DNA from: Pantoea cypripedii
Lineage (GTDB): Bacteria > Pseudomonadota > Gammaproteobacteria > Enterobacterales > Enterobacteriaceae
Length of the DNA stretch: 64,000 bases
Assembly (NCBI RefSeq): GCF_011395035.1
Contig: NZ_CP024769.1
Coordinates: forward strand, 457,965 to 521,964
Direction of reading: 5' to 3'
The position numbers and the translations under genes are program-made. The notes under the pieces are model-generated. The model was not told the origin of the DNA and did no database searches. It saw only the letters and a program-made list of their open reading frames with translations. Below are positions 8,867 through 17,667 of this stretch, one piece after another. Every line of letters begins with the position of its first letter. The stretch's first letter is position 1.

Positions 8867-9195
8867 AGATGACTTCCCATCAGGGCCACGCCAGCCACAA
8901 TCAATAGCGTGCCGAAAATCTGGCGAACGGTGAACGTTTCCCGCCAAATCAGACGGGCGGCGCAGGCGACCAGCACAAAGTTAAGGCTAAGCATCGGATA
9001 GGCCACCCCAACCGGAACCAGGCGCAGCACCGCCAGCCAGATCAGCATGGCAACGCCCAGCAGCAGCATGCTGAGCGCAATCCACATCAGTAAACGCGCC
9101 TTGCCATAACGTCTGCCAATATAAGCCGCCTGCTTCTGGCACAGCTGGGCGACGCAACTTAACAGGCTAACCAACAGGATCAATAACAGGCTCAT
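8863..9195 (-). CDS. arnE: ArnE, L-Ara4N-phosphoundecaprenol flippase subunit
   Basis: A 110-residue, four-helix EamA-like membrane protein (MSLLLILLVSLLSCVAQLCQK at the start), paralogous to ArnF and forming the other half of the flippase. It overlaps arnT by 4 bp upstream and arnF by 4 bp downstream, so all three are translationally coupled. Confidence 0.95.
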   Translation of the reverse strand: MSLLLILLVSLLSCVAQLCQKQAAYIGRRYGKARLLMWIALSMLLLGVAMLIWLAVLRLVPVGVAYPMLSLNFVLVACAARLIWRETFTVRQIFGTLLIVAGVALMGSHL

Positions 9196-10841
9196 GGCAA
9201 TGAATGATATCCGTAATAAACCAGACGCCCCTGACGATAGATAAAGTCAGGTTTCGGTAAACCAGGGTCCGGGTTGGCATCGACAGATGACATCATCAGT
9301 ACCAGTGAGACGTTACCATGCTGACGATGCTCAGCCAGCCAGTTGCTGAAGGCCTCAGCCGATACATAACGTTGTTGTGCGTCCGGGTAGTGCAATCCGT
9401 ACTCCACTTCACCCTGCTGATCGTAGAGAAAAATATCGCTGCGCTGCACTTGCCATGCCACCGCAGAAGCAACACCAGGACCATTTGCCAGAATATAACG
9501 GCTGTCGGCAAGTTGCCCTGCGACCACATTCAGAAAGCTCTGCGGTTGCTTGGAATCACGTACCTTGTCCGGGATGGCAAAACCAATGATCAGCGCCAGC
9601 ACCAGCGGACAAAGCGCGGCCAGTTGCCAGTTGCGGCGACTTAACGCCCCCGCCAGGCTCCAGCCGCCAAAGGCCAGCACGCCCAGCAGCAATTTATAAT
9701 GCTCGCTCACGCTAAACGGTGGGCGATGCGCAACGCCCCAGGGGGCCAACACCACCAGCAGTGCCAGTGCCGCGATGCCACCAAATAGCATGTTGATCCA
9801 GGCATTTGCTTTCAGTGCTTTGATCACCTGCGGTGTCATGCTGTGCGCGTAGTGCGCCATCAGCAGCGCCAGCGGGGCAAAGCACGACAGTATGTAGGTT
9901 GGCAGTTTACCTTTGGCAATGCTGAAAAACAGCAACGGCATCACCACCCAGCTCAGCAAATAACTGAGGCCAGACTGCTGGCTACGTTGCCGCCAGCCCT
10001 GTAAAAGCGCACCCGGCAGCAATCCCAGCCACGGCAGTGAACCCGCCAGCAAAACCGGCAGGTAATACCAGAACGGCGCTTTATGCTGCGCATCGGACTC
10101 GGCGAAGCGCTGGATGTGTTCAACCCAGAAAAAGTAATGCCAGAAATCACCTTGCTGGCGATAAATCGCCAGTGACCAGGGGGCACTGACCAGCGCCGCG
10201 ACCAGCACGGTCAGCGGGCCAAATCGCAACAGTTCGCCAAAACGACGTTGCGCAATGGCCCACGGCAAAATCGCCAGTACCGGCACCGCCAGCGCCAGAA
10301 ACCCTTTGGTCATAAACCCCATGGCACAGGCAACGCCCAACAGCACATAGCCTGCCATCCGCTGCCGGGTGTCGTTGGCCTGCGCCACCAACCAGTAACT
10401 CGCCATGGCTGCCACCAACCACAGCGTCAGGATCGGATCGAGTACCGCATAGGTACCGACACCGTAAACCAGTAGCGAGGTGAGGAAAATGATGCTGGCA
10501 CTCAGCGCCACCGCGCGGTTGGCAAATAACCGGATACCCAGCCAGAACACCAGCAGTGCGGAGAGCGTGGTACTGATAATGGAGCCTGCACGCACGCCAA
10601 AATTCGTATGACCAAATAGCAGTTGCCCGAGGTTATTCACCCAGTAGCCTGCTATCGGTTTTTCGAAATAGCGCAGGTCAAAAAAGTGCGGCGTGACCCA
10701 GTTACCGCTGACCAGCATTTCCCGGCTGATCTCCGCATAACGGGTTTCATCTGGTTGCCACAAGGCGCGGATTTCGATGGGGATAAGGTAATAAAGTGCA
10801 AATACAAACAGCAGCAGAGCCGTTTTGGTGCCAGTACGCAT
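9192..10841 (-). CDS. arnT: ArnT, lipid A 4-amino-4-deoxy-L-arabinose transferase
   Basis: A 549-residue GT-C (GT83) membrane glycosyltransferase. The catalytic Asp-Glu pair lies in the first periplasmic loop (D31-E32 in WQPDETRYAEI), followed by about a dozen membrane helices and a periplasmic C-terminal domain. It transfers L-Ara4N from undecaprenyl phosphate to lipid A phosphates at the periplasmic face and gives resistance to polymyxin and cationic peptides. It lies 6 bp after arnD. Confidence 0.96.
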   Translation of the reverse strand: MRTGTKTALLLFVFALYYLIPIEIRALWQPDETRYAEISREMLVSGNWVTPHFFDLRYFEKPIAGYWVNNLGQLLFGHTNFGVRAGSIISTTLSALLVFWLGIRLFANRAVALSASIIFLTSLLVYGVGTYAVLDPILTLWLVAAMASYWLVAQANDTRQRMAGYVLLGVACAMGFMTKGFLALAVPVLAILPWAIAQRRFGELLRFGPLTVLVAALVSAPWSLAIYRQQGDFWHYFFWVEHIQRFAESDAQHKAPFWYYLPVLLAGSLPWLGLLPGALLQGWRQRSQQSGLSYLLSWVVMPLLFFSIAKGKLPTYILSCFAPLALLMAHYAHSMTPQVIKALKANAWINMLFGGIAALALLVVLAPWGVAHRPPFSVSEHYKLLLGVLAFGGWSLAGALSRRNWQLAALCPLVLALIIGFAIPDKVRDSKQPQSFLNVVAGQLADSRYILANGPGVASAVAWQVQRSDIFLYDQQGEVEYGLHYPDAQQRYVSAEAFSNWLAEHRQHGNVSLVLMMSSVDANPDPGLPKPDFIYRQGRLVYYGYHSLP

Positions 10842-10847
10842 CCGTGG

Positions 10848-11744
10848 TTACCTGTATTGTTCTTGCTGACAACCAAGCCAGCCTTCGCGTCCGGGAATTT
10901 GTCCGCGCACGATGTTGCCAATTGGCAGCGTGCTTAAATCATCAGGTAGCAATTCACTGAGCGGACAGAATTGTATGCCCAGCTTTTCCGCCCGGGTAAG
11001 TAATTCCGCAAACGCCTGATGCCCGACAATCCCTTCCACCTCGGCGTGGATAGTGTAAACCGCTGAATCTCCTGCATCGCGCAGATGATCAAGCAGATAG
11101 TCGTTAAAATCAATGGCACTGACTTTCGGACCCACCACCTCATCCCAGGTAGGTAACGTCACCGGAATTTGCACCGTGCCCAGCGTACCGTCACTCAGGC
11201 GTGGCAGGAAAGGTCTGGTGCCGCGACAATCGCTGTTATAACGGAAGCCAAACTGTTGTTTTGCCTCAACCACCCGGCTATCAGCACGCCAGCCTGCCAC
11301 TGCCGAACAAGTGACGTTGTCACCAATTATCCTTTCCAGCGCCTGCTTGCCTCGGGCAATCTCTTCGATTAAACGCTGTTCCGGCCAGCCCCCTGCCCAG
11401 GTTTGCCAGGCAAAATGGTCCCAGGCATGCAGACCGACTTCATGATGATCCGCTGTCGCGCTGATGATTTCCTCAAGACCGCGCCCAATTTGCTTCCCCG
11501 GCCATGCGGTACCGGCCAGCAAAATGTCCCAGCCATACAAAGATGCTGCGCGTGAACGCAGCATTTTCCATAAAAAGCGTGGCTTCATAAGACGCCACAA
11601 GTGGCGTCCCATGTTGTCCGGCCCGACGCTGAAAAAGAAACTGGCCTGCACCTGATGCAGGCTGAACAGTTCCAGCAGCGCCGGTACGCCTTGTTGCGTA
11701 CCGCGCCACGTATCGACATCAACGCGCAAACCTACTTTTTTCAT
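10848..11744 (-). CDS. arnD: ArnD, undecaprenyl-phosphate-L-Ara4FN deformylase
   Basis: A 298-residue NodB-fold deformylase with VDVDTWRGT (D9 and D11) as the metal/base motif and LHAWDH as the histidine motif. It removes the formyl group from the lipid-linked sugar, which drives the pathway forward. The start overlaps the arnA stop by 4 bp. Confidence 0.96.
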   Translation of the reverse strand: MKKVGLRVDVDTWRGTQQGVPALLELFSLHQVQASFFFSVGPDNMGRHLWRLMKPRFLWKMLRSRAASLYGWDILLAGTAWPGKQIGRGLEEIISATADHHEVGLHAWDHFAWQTWAGGWPEQRLIEEIARGKQALERIIGDNVTCSAVAGWRADSRVVEAKQQFGFRYNSDCRGTRPFLPRLSDGTLGTVQIPVTLPTWDEVVGPKVSAIDFNDYLLDHLRDAGDSAVYTIHAEVEGIVGHQAFAELLTRAEKLGIQFCPLSELLPDDLSTLPIGNIVRGQIPGREGWLGCQQEQYR

Positions 11745-13723
11745 GAATTCTCAGCCTGCAACTCTACGGTACGCAGGAAGAAGTCGAGGGTGTTGTCGAT
11801 GGTGATATCCATCTGCACTTCCGGCTTCCATCCCAGCAGACGACGGGCGTTTTTAATCGATGGCTTACGATGTTCAACGTCCTGATAACCTTTACCGTAG
11901 TAGCTGCTGCTTTCCACTTCGCGGAAACCGGCAAACGGCGGGAACTGACTGCGCAACGGGTGACGTTCAAAGCTGGCCAGTAACTGCTCGGCAAGTTCTT
12001 TGATGCTGGCTTCGTTATCCGGGTTACCGATATTGATAATCTGCCCATCACAGTTGTTTTGCTTGTTCTCGATAATGCGGAACAACGCTTCAACACCGTC
12101 ACGGATATCGGTAAAGCAACGTTTCTGCGCCCCACCGTCAATCAGTTTGATCGGCGAACCTTCCACCAGGTTAAGAATCAACTGGGTAATGGCGCGCGAG
12201 CTACCGATGCGTGCCGCATTGAGGTTATCCAGACGAGGCCCCATCCAGTTAAACGGACGGAACAGGGTAAAACGCAGCCCCTCTTTCTCACCGTAGGCCC
12301 AGATCACGCGATCCAGCAGCTGTTTGGAAACAGAGTAGATCCAGCGCTGTTTGTTAATCGGTCCCACCACCAGATTTGAGTTATCTTCATCAAAATGGCG
12401 ATCGGTACACATGCCGTACACTTCTGAGGTCGACGGGAAAATGATGCGTTTTTTGTATTTCACGCAATCACGGATAATTTTCAGGTTTTCTTCAAAATCC
12501 AGTTCGAAGACGCGCAGCGGATTACGTGTGTACTCAATCGGGGTAGCAATCGCCACCAGCGGCAGCACCACGTCACATTTTTTGATGTGATACTCAATCC
12601 ACTCTGAGTGAATGCTGATATCACCTTCAACAAAATGGAAGCTGGGGTGACCCAGGAAACGACTGATCGCATCAGAGCTGATGTCCAGGCCATAAACTTC
12701 AAAGTTGTCATCTTCCAGCAGACGCTCGGTCAGGTGGTTCCCGATAAAACCATTTACACCGAGGATCAACACGCGGGTACGACGTTTCACCGCAGCGACC
12801 GGCTTCGAATAGAGCAGCGCGCTCGGCACCATACCCAGGCTTTGCGCCAGCTGGCTGCCGTTCATGTAAACGCCGTTCTCGCTCTGACCAGTGATGACTT
12901 CCAGCGCACCCTCACCGCAGGCAACCAGGAAAGGTTCAACCGACAATACGGTGCCTGGTTTAGCCCCGTGAGCGGCAGGGTGAACACGCCCTTTCCACAC
13001 GATAAATTTCACTGTGCCAGCATAACCAAACGCACCAGGCCAGGGATCGGTGACGGCACGAATCAGGTTATTGATCTCCTGCGCCGGACGTGACCAGTCG
13101 ATGCGTCCATCTTCCGGCGTGCGACGCCCTACCACGGTGGCTGCACTGTCATCCTGCGGCTGGGCATTGATTTCGCCGCGTTTCATCGCGGGTAATACGC
13201 TTTCCAGCAGTTGTGTGGCGCTGAGCACCAGCTTGCGGTGCAGCGTCAGCACATTGTCCTGCTCGTCAATCTGAACACGAACCTGAGCAACGATATCCCC
13301 GGCATCGGCACGTTTCACCATCCGGTGCAGGGTCACACCGGTTTCGGTTTCGCCATTGACCAGTACCCAGTTCAGCGGTGCGCGGCCACGGTATTTCGGC
13401 AGCAGAGAACCATGCAGGTTATAAGCACCGAGACGGGCGCTGTTGAGGATGTCGTCGTTCAGCAGGTTACGGTAGTAAAACGAGAAAATGATTTCCGGTG
13501 CCATCGCTTTGATGCGATCAACCCATAACGGGTGATTGACATCATCCGGCGCATAGACCGGGATGCCCTGTTCTGCGGCGATACGAGCAACCGAACCAAA
13601 AAAATGGTTCTCATTAGCAGCGTCCGGATGAGTGAAGATGGCACTAATCTCAAAGCCAGCTTGCAGCAGGGCATTAATACCTGCACAGCCCATATCGTGA
13701 TAGGCGAAGACGATGGTTTTCAT
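11741..13723 (-). CDS. arnA: ArnA, bifunctional UDP-L-Ara4N formyltransferase / UDP-GlcA decarboxylase
   Basis: A 660-residue fusion. The N-terminal formyltransferase has N102, H104 and D140 at the same positions as E. coli ArnA (NLHGSLLPKYRG motif). The C-terminal SDR-type decarboxylase begins with the Rossmann motif LGVNGFIGNHL near residue 320 and carries the STSEVYG and YSVSK active-site segments. It makes UDP-Ara4O from UDP-glucuronate and later formylates UDP-L-Ara4N. The start overlaps the arnC stop by 4 bp. Confidence 0.97.
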   Translation of the reverse strand: MKTIVFAYHDMGCAGINALLQAGFEISAIFTHPDAANENHFFGSVARIAAEQGIPVYAPDDVNHPLWVDRIKAMAPEIIFSFYYRNLLNDDILNSARLGAYNLHGSLLPKYRGRAPLNWVLVNGETETGVTLHRMVKRADAGDIVAQVRVQIDEQDNVLTLHRKLVLSATQLLESVLPAMKRGEINAQPQDDSAATVVGRRTPEDGRIDWSRPAQEINNLIRAVTDPWPGAFGYAGTVKFIVWKGRVHPAAHGAKPGTVLSVEPFLVACGEGALEVITGQSENGVYMNGSQLAQSLGMVPSALLYSKPVAAVKRRTRVLILGVNGFIGNHLTERLLEDDNFEVYGLDISSDAISRFLGHPSFHFVEGDISIHSEWIEYHIKKCDVVLPLVAIATPIEYTRNPLRVFELDFEENLKIIRDCVKYKKRIIFPSTSEVYGMCTDRHFDEDNSNLVVGPINKQRWIYSVSKQLLDRVIWAYGEKEGLRFTLFRPFNWMGPRLDNLNAARIGSSRAITQLILNLVEGSPIKLIDGGAQKRCFTDIRDGVEALFRIIENKQNNCDGQIINIGNPDNEASIKELAEQLLASFERHPLRSQFPPFAGFREVESSSYYGKGYQDVEHRKPSIKNARRLLGWKPEVQMDITIDNTLDFFLRTVELQAENS

Positions 13724-14703
13724 TGCTCAATTTCCTGTACAGATACATCTTTTTGCGGATGGATAACACGTTGAATGAAGTAGCGCGGACGGGCGCGTAC
13801 ATCGTTGTAAATGCGGCCGATATATTCGCCGAGCAGTCCCATACCAACGAACTGCGCGCCAACAAACATAAACAGCACGGCAAACAGCATAAATACGCCA
13901 TCGCCCGCCCAGGCTGCGCCGAGGAATAAGCGCAGCACAATCAAAATTAATGAAAAGGCAAAACCTGCCAGCGCAATCATGCTGCCAACCACACTCAGCA
14001 AACGCAGCGGTGTGGTGGTCAGGCAGGTCACCAGGTCGTACATCAGGTTAATCAACCGCATAAAGCTATATTTTGAATCACCAAATTCGCGTTCAGCGTG
14101 TTTAACCGGTAACTCAATAGTGCGGCGGGCAAAGGTGTTTGCCAGGATAGGAATAAAGGTGCTGCGTTCGTGGCAATTCAGCATGGCATCAACGATATGA
14201 CGGCGATAGGCTCGCAGCATACAACCGTAATCGCCCATAGCTTTGCCAGTAACACGTTGAATCAAATGGTTAATGGTGCGTGATGCCCGGCGGCGGAACC
14301 AGCTGTCCTGACGATTCTGACGAACCGTGCCGACCACGTCGTACCCTTGCAGTGCAGCGGCAACCAGATTCGGGATCTCTTCCGGTGGATTCTGTAAGTC
14401 CGCATCCAGGGTGATAATCAGATCGCCGCTGACGTGGCTGAAGCCCGCCATAATCGCGGAGTGCTGACCATAGTTGCGATTGAGCAACACACCCACCACG
14501 TGGCTGCCTGGCATATCGGCGGCCTCCGCGATCATTTCGCCTGAACGGTCACTGCTGCCGTCGTCGACCAACAGGATTTCATACTCCAGATTAATGGTGT
14601 CGCACGCAGCGTGGGTACGACGGATCAGCTCCGGCAGGCTCTCTTGTTCGTTGTAGACCGGGATGACCACGGACACTTTACGAATCGGTTTTTCTTCCAG
14701 CAT
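13720..14703 (-). CDS. arnC: ArnC, undecaprenyl-phosphate Ara4FN transferase
   Basis: A 327-residue GT2 glycosyltransferase with VVIPVYNEQESL at the nucleotide-binding start, DADLQNPPEE as the metal motif and two C-terminal membrane helices. It moves L-Ara4FN from UDP to undecaprenyl phosphate. The start at 14703 overlaps the end of arnB; a longer in-frame extension to 14760 would lie inside arnB and has no family support. Confidence 0.96.
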   Translation of the reverse strand: MLEEKPIRKVSVVIPVYNEQESLPELIRRTHAACDTINLEYEILLVDDGSSDRSGEMIAEAADMPGSHVVGVLLNRNYGQHSAIMAGFSHVSGDLIITLDADLQNPPEEIPNLVAAALQGYDVVGTVRQNRQDSWFRRRASRTINHLIQRVTGKAMGDYGCMLRAYRRHIVDAMLNCHERSTFIPILANTFARRTIELPVKHAEREFGDSKYSFMRLINLMYDLVTCLTTTPLRLLSVVGSMIALAGFAFSLILIVLRLFLGAAWAGDGVFMLFAVLFMFVGAQFVGMGLLGEYIGRIYNDVRARPRYFIQRVIHPQKDVSVQEIEQ

Positions 14704-14704
14704 T

Positions 14705-15841
14705 TCAGACTCCGGCCAGCTTACGCAGCGCGTTGATGACCCGCTCAACATCATCATCATTCATATCAGGGAACAGCGGAATGGAGCAGATGCGGTCGCT
14801 GTTCCATTCAGTATTAGGTAAGGACAATTGCGGATATTGTTCGCGATAATATTTGTGGGTATGAGCGGCACGGAAATGCAGGCCAGTACCGATATCCACC
14901 GCCTTCAGCGCTTCCATCAAACCATCACGGCTGATGCCACAACGCGCCTCATCGACACGAATAATGAACAGATGCCAGGCGTGCTGATGTGACCAGGTGG
15001 GCAGTGCCAGCGGCAGGAACGGCGTGTCAGCCAGTTCAGTCAGGTAACGCTGAGCGATGGCCCGGCGACGGGTGTTGATGTCAGCCAGTTTTTTCAGCTG
15101 TACCAGCGCAATCGCGGCGCTGATATCCGGCAGATTGTATTTAAAGCCGGGCATGATCACTTCAGCCTGCGGCCTGCGACCGTGGGTATGACGATCGTAA
15201 GCATCAACACCCAGACCATGAAATTTCAGGCTGCGAATACGATCTGCAAGGTCGGCATCATCCGTCACCACCACGCCACCTTCGGCGCAGGTTATGTTTT
15301 TAATGGCATGAAGGGAAAAGATGGCTGTACCGACCTGCCCGACGTGACGCCCCTTATAAAGGGTACCAGCCGAATGGGCTGCATCTTCGATGACCGGGAT
15401 ACCGTGACGCTCGCCGAGGGCGCGAATCGGATCGATATCCGCCGGGGCACCCGCGTAATGCACAGGAATAATCGCGCGGGTACGTGGCGTAATGGCCGCT
15501 TCAACCTGCTCGGGCGTGACCATCAATGTGTCACGATCAATATCTATCATCACCGGGGTAGCCCCCATTAAGGTGATAATATTGAGGGTTGAAACCCAGG
15601 TCTGTGAGGGGGTAATAACTTCATCGCCAGGCTTAATGCCCAGCCCCATCAGCGTAACGTGCATACCCGCCGTGGCGGAACAGACGGCGATCGCATGCTG
15701 ATTGCCAGTCAATTGGCAAAAGGCTTGCTCCAGGGCGGCACATTGTGGGCCGGTGGTAATCCAGCCGGATTCAAACACCGCTTTAACCGCTGCTAACTCT
15801 TCTTCACCCAGCGAAGGGCGCGAGAACGGGAGAAAAGACAT
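14705..15841 (-). CDS. arnB: ArnB, UDP-Ara4O aminotransferase
   Basis: A 378-residue DegT/DnrJ/EryC1-type PLP aminotransferase with the PLP lysine at K181 (SLHAIKN) and the cofactor motif EDAAHSAG. It converts UDP-Ara4O to UDP-L-Ara4N with glutamate. It is the first gene of the operon, with AAGGA nine bases before the start. In relatives the operon is driven by PmrA and PhoP; here two CTTAAT motifs lie in the leader. Confidence 0.96.
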   Translation of the reverse strand: MSFLPFSRPSLGEEELAAVKAVFESGWITTGPQCAALEQAFCQLTGNQHAIAVCSATAGMHVTLMGLGIKPGDEVITPSQTWVSTLNIITLMGATPVMIDIDRDTLMVTPEQVEAAITPRTRAIIPVHYAGAPADIDPIRALGERHGIPVIEDAAHSAGTLYKGRHVGQVGTAIFSLHAIKNITCAEGGVVVTDDADLADRIRSLKFHGLGVDAYDRHTHGRRPQAEVIMPGFKYNLPDISAAIALVQLKKLADINTRRRAIAQRYLTELADTPFLPLALPTWSHQHAWHLFIIRVDEARCGISRDGLMEALKAVDIGTGLHFRAAHTHKYYREQYPQLSLPNTEWNSDRICSIPLFPDMNDDDVERVINALRKLAGV

Positions 15842-16361
15842 GGATTAGCTTCCTTAATGTGTAATGCCTTTCACTTAATAAGGGTAAAAATCATAGCCAG
15901 AATGATGATATGAAAATGTTATGTTTAGCGGGTTATCTCTCTTTAAGCGCACCAGATAAACAACTAGTACAGCATGTTGGTCTTAGCAAATAATTCTCAC
16001 ATTTTGAAAGCATTAGAGACATTGGGTTGTTTCTGCGTACACCAAAATACGATGGAAAACTTAACGGAACATTAAATAGAGTGCAGATGTGGGCATTTTT
16101 CGGATTAACGTTGAAGTTCTGTAGAAAAAAGACGAGCCAGATCACGCTGTTTTCTGCCTTGAGAGAAATCAGGTGCTGTCGGGGGTTCACAGCGATTCAT
16201 CGCCACGGTTTACCGGGTTAACCGGTATTGATGATGCTGTGATGTTTCTGAAAACAACTGTTTAGGAGATTAACTATACTGTTCTTAAGGGAAAACTAAG
16301 GAAATCCTATTATGCTGATTTACTTAGCTTTTACTTACCCACAGGCACGGAGGTTGCTGCC
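15842..16361. promoter_or_regulatory. arn promoter region and divergent leader, no gene
   Basis: This 520-bp AT-rich gap holds no convincing gene. Reading toward arnB there is a candidate -10 (TATGAT, about 45 bp upstream of the start). Two CTTAAT motifs, read on the + strand at 15853 and 15874, lie two helical turns apart in the leader and resemble PmrA half-sites, though PmrA boxes normally have one-turn spacing. The right end belongs to the divergent small gene. Confidence 0.45.
16284..16313 (+). promoter_or_regulatory. PmrA-box-like motif and -10 in front of a small gene
   Basis: CTTAAG at 16284 is followed 11 bp later by ACTAAG (four of six PmrA half-site positions), and TATTAT at 16308-16313 could be the -10. 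The arrangement resembles PmrA-activated promoters and would be consistent with co-regulation with the arn operon. This is a reading by eye only. Confidence 0.35.
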
Positions 16362-16571
16362 GTGAAAACCGATACCGACCGTCTCTCGCAAGCTGCGCTG
16401 CGCCGTCATCATATTGGCGTAAAAACAAAAGGGTTGCGCTTCCGCGGAGCGCTTTATGTGTTTCGCTATAACGCCGGGCACTATGACGTCTTCCTGGACA
16501 ATGCCCGCGTAATGCAGCTGGAAACCAGCAATGTGCAGGAAGCGATACAAATGTTTAAGCGACAGCAGTGA
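16362..16571 (+). CDS. Small uncharacterised basic protein (69 aa)
   Basis: A GTG start with a strong GGAGG eight bases upstream. The 69-residue product is basic, without signal peptide or membrane segment, and has a compact pattern (LRRHHIGVKTKGLRFRGALYVFRYN, split by turns, then YDVFLDNARVMQLETSN). I do not recognise the family. The strong ribosome site, the upstream promoter-like motif and a hairpin at the stop codon all support a real gene. It sits between the divergent arn operon and a prepilin peptidase gene. Confidence 0.6.
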   Translation: MKTDTDRLSQAALRRHHIGVKTKGLRFRGALYVFRYNAGHYDVFLDNARVMQLETSNVQEAIQMFKRQQ

Positions 16572-16584
16572 CCCGCGTCACTGC
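16565..16584 (+). terminator. Hairpin overlapping the stop of the small gene
   Basis: GCAGTGAC and GTCACTGC pair perfectly around a four-base loop; the TGA stop is within the left arm. Only a weak T-rich stretch (ATATTGTT) follows. Confidence 0.45.
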
Positions 16585-16699
16585 ATATTGTTGGGTGCAG
16601 ATCTGAAAATCACATGCAACTTGTTGTAAGCATTACGTTGCGCTCGCCTTCGTTAATCACCTGGCATAGGGTGGAGACGAATATGGCGAGGAGAAGCAC

Positions 16700-17455
16700 A
16701 TGGAATGGTGTTACGGATTGATCGCAGGACTCAGCGTTGGCAGCTTTATTAATGTTATTGTTTATCGATTACCGCTGCGTTTACTCAATCAGGACGCGGG
16801 TCTGGATCTGTTTGTTCCTCGTTCGCATTGTCCCCATTGTCAAAATACCCTGTCCTGGTACGACAATATCCCCTTGTTAAGCTGGATGTTGTTACGCGGT
16901 AAATGTCGTCATTGCCACCACCCCATTGGCATCGGTTACCCGTTAATTGAACTGATCACCACGTTATTAAGCCTGGCCCTGTTCAGCCTGCTGGCCTTTA
17001 CTCCCCTGCTAATAGCGGCGTTGTTTTTAAGCTGGACACTACTGACGTTGTCGATCATTGATATCCGCCACTATTTATTACCCGATACGCTTAGCCTGCC
17101 TTTATTGTGGATCGGTTTGATCCTGCACGGCTTCGCCCTCCTCCCCGGCTCGCTGGATGCTGCCGTGCTGGGAGCTGTAGCCGGTTATACCAGCCTGGCA
17201 TTGCTGGCGTTGGGCTATCGAAAACTGCGCCATCGGGATGCGCTGGGGTTGGGAGATGCAAAATTACTGGCCGCATTAGGGGCATGGCTAGGCTGGGAAC
17301 CTTTACCGATTGTGCTTATTATCGCCTGTTGTGGCGGTCTTTTATTTGGCTTAATTTCCAGAATCTTGTGGCAGCGAAGCTTTTCTCGCGCCATTGCTTT
17401 TGGTCCGTGGCTATCTCTCGCTGGCATAAGTCTTTTTATTAATTCGATTATTTAA
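16700..17455 (+). CDS. Prepilin peptidase (A24 family)
   Basis: A 251-residue GspO/PilD-type membrane aspartyl protease. It has the N-terminal SVGSFINVIVYRLP segment, two CxxC pairs (C44/C47 and C69/C72) in the cytoplasmic zinc-binding loop, and the catalytic aspartates in IIDIRHYLLPD (D121) and GLGDAKLL (D186). It cleaves leader peptides of type IV pilins or type II pseudopilins and methylates the new N-terminus. No pilus or type II secretion genes are in the window. GAGGAG precedes the ATG. Confidence 0.92.
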   Translation: MEWCYGLIAGLSVGSFINVIVYRLPLRLLNQDAGLDLFVPRSHCPHCQNTLSWYDNIPLLSWMLLRGKCRHCHHPIGIGYPLIELITTLLSLALFSLLAFTPLLIAALFLSWTLLTLSIIDIRHYLLPDTLSLPLLWIGLILHGFALLPGSLDAAVLGAVAGYTSLALLALGYRKLRHRDALGLGDAKLLAALGAWLGWEPLPIVLIIACCGGLLFGLISRILWQRSFSRAIAFGPWLSLAGISLFINSII

Positions 17456-17667
17456 TCAACACGTCATAAGGCGTTGATAAAATAATCGGCCATTTCTTCA
17501 GCAAATCCCTGATTCGTATATAGAAGTAATAAACAATTCTAAACAAAATTAATCATTGCCCCCCAGGGTAAAAGGCTCTATATTGGCCGCGTTTTTTTCA
17601 CAACTGATACTTTTTTGTTCAATTAACCAACCGGTGCGCTTTTCCCGCCGTCGGTTGTAGGAGAGAT

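Noticed and set aside
15933..16190. 85-codon frame in the arn upstream gap
   Set aside because: No ribosome site, odd composition, overlaps an opposing frame, and lies in the region expected to hold the arn promoter.
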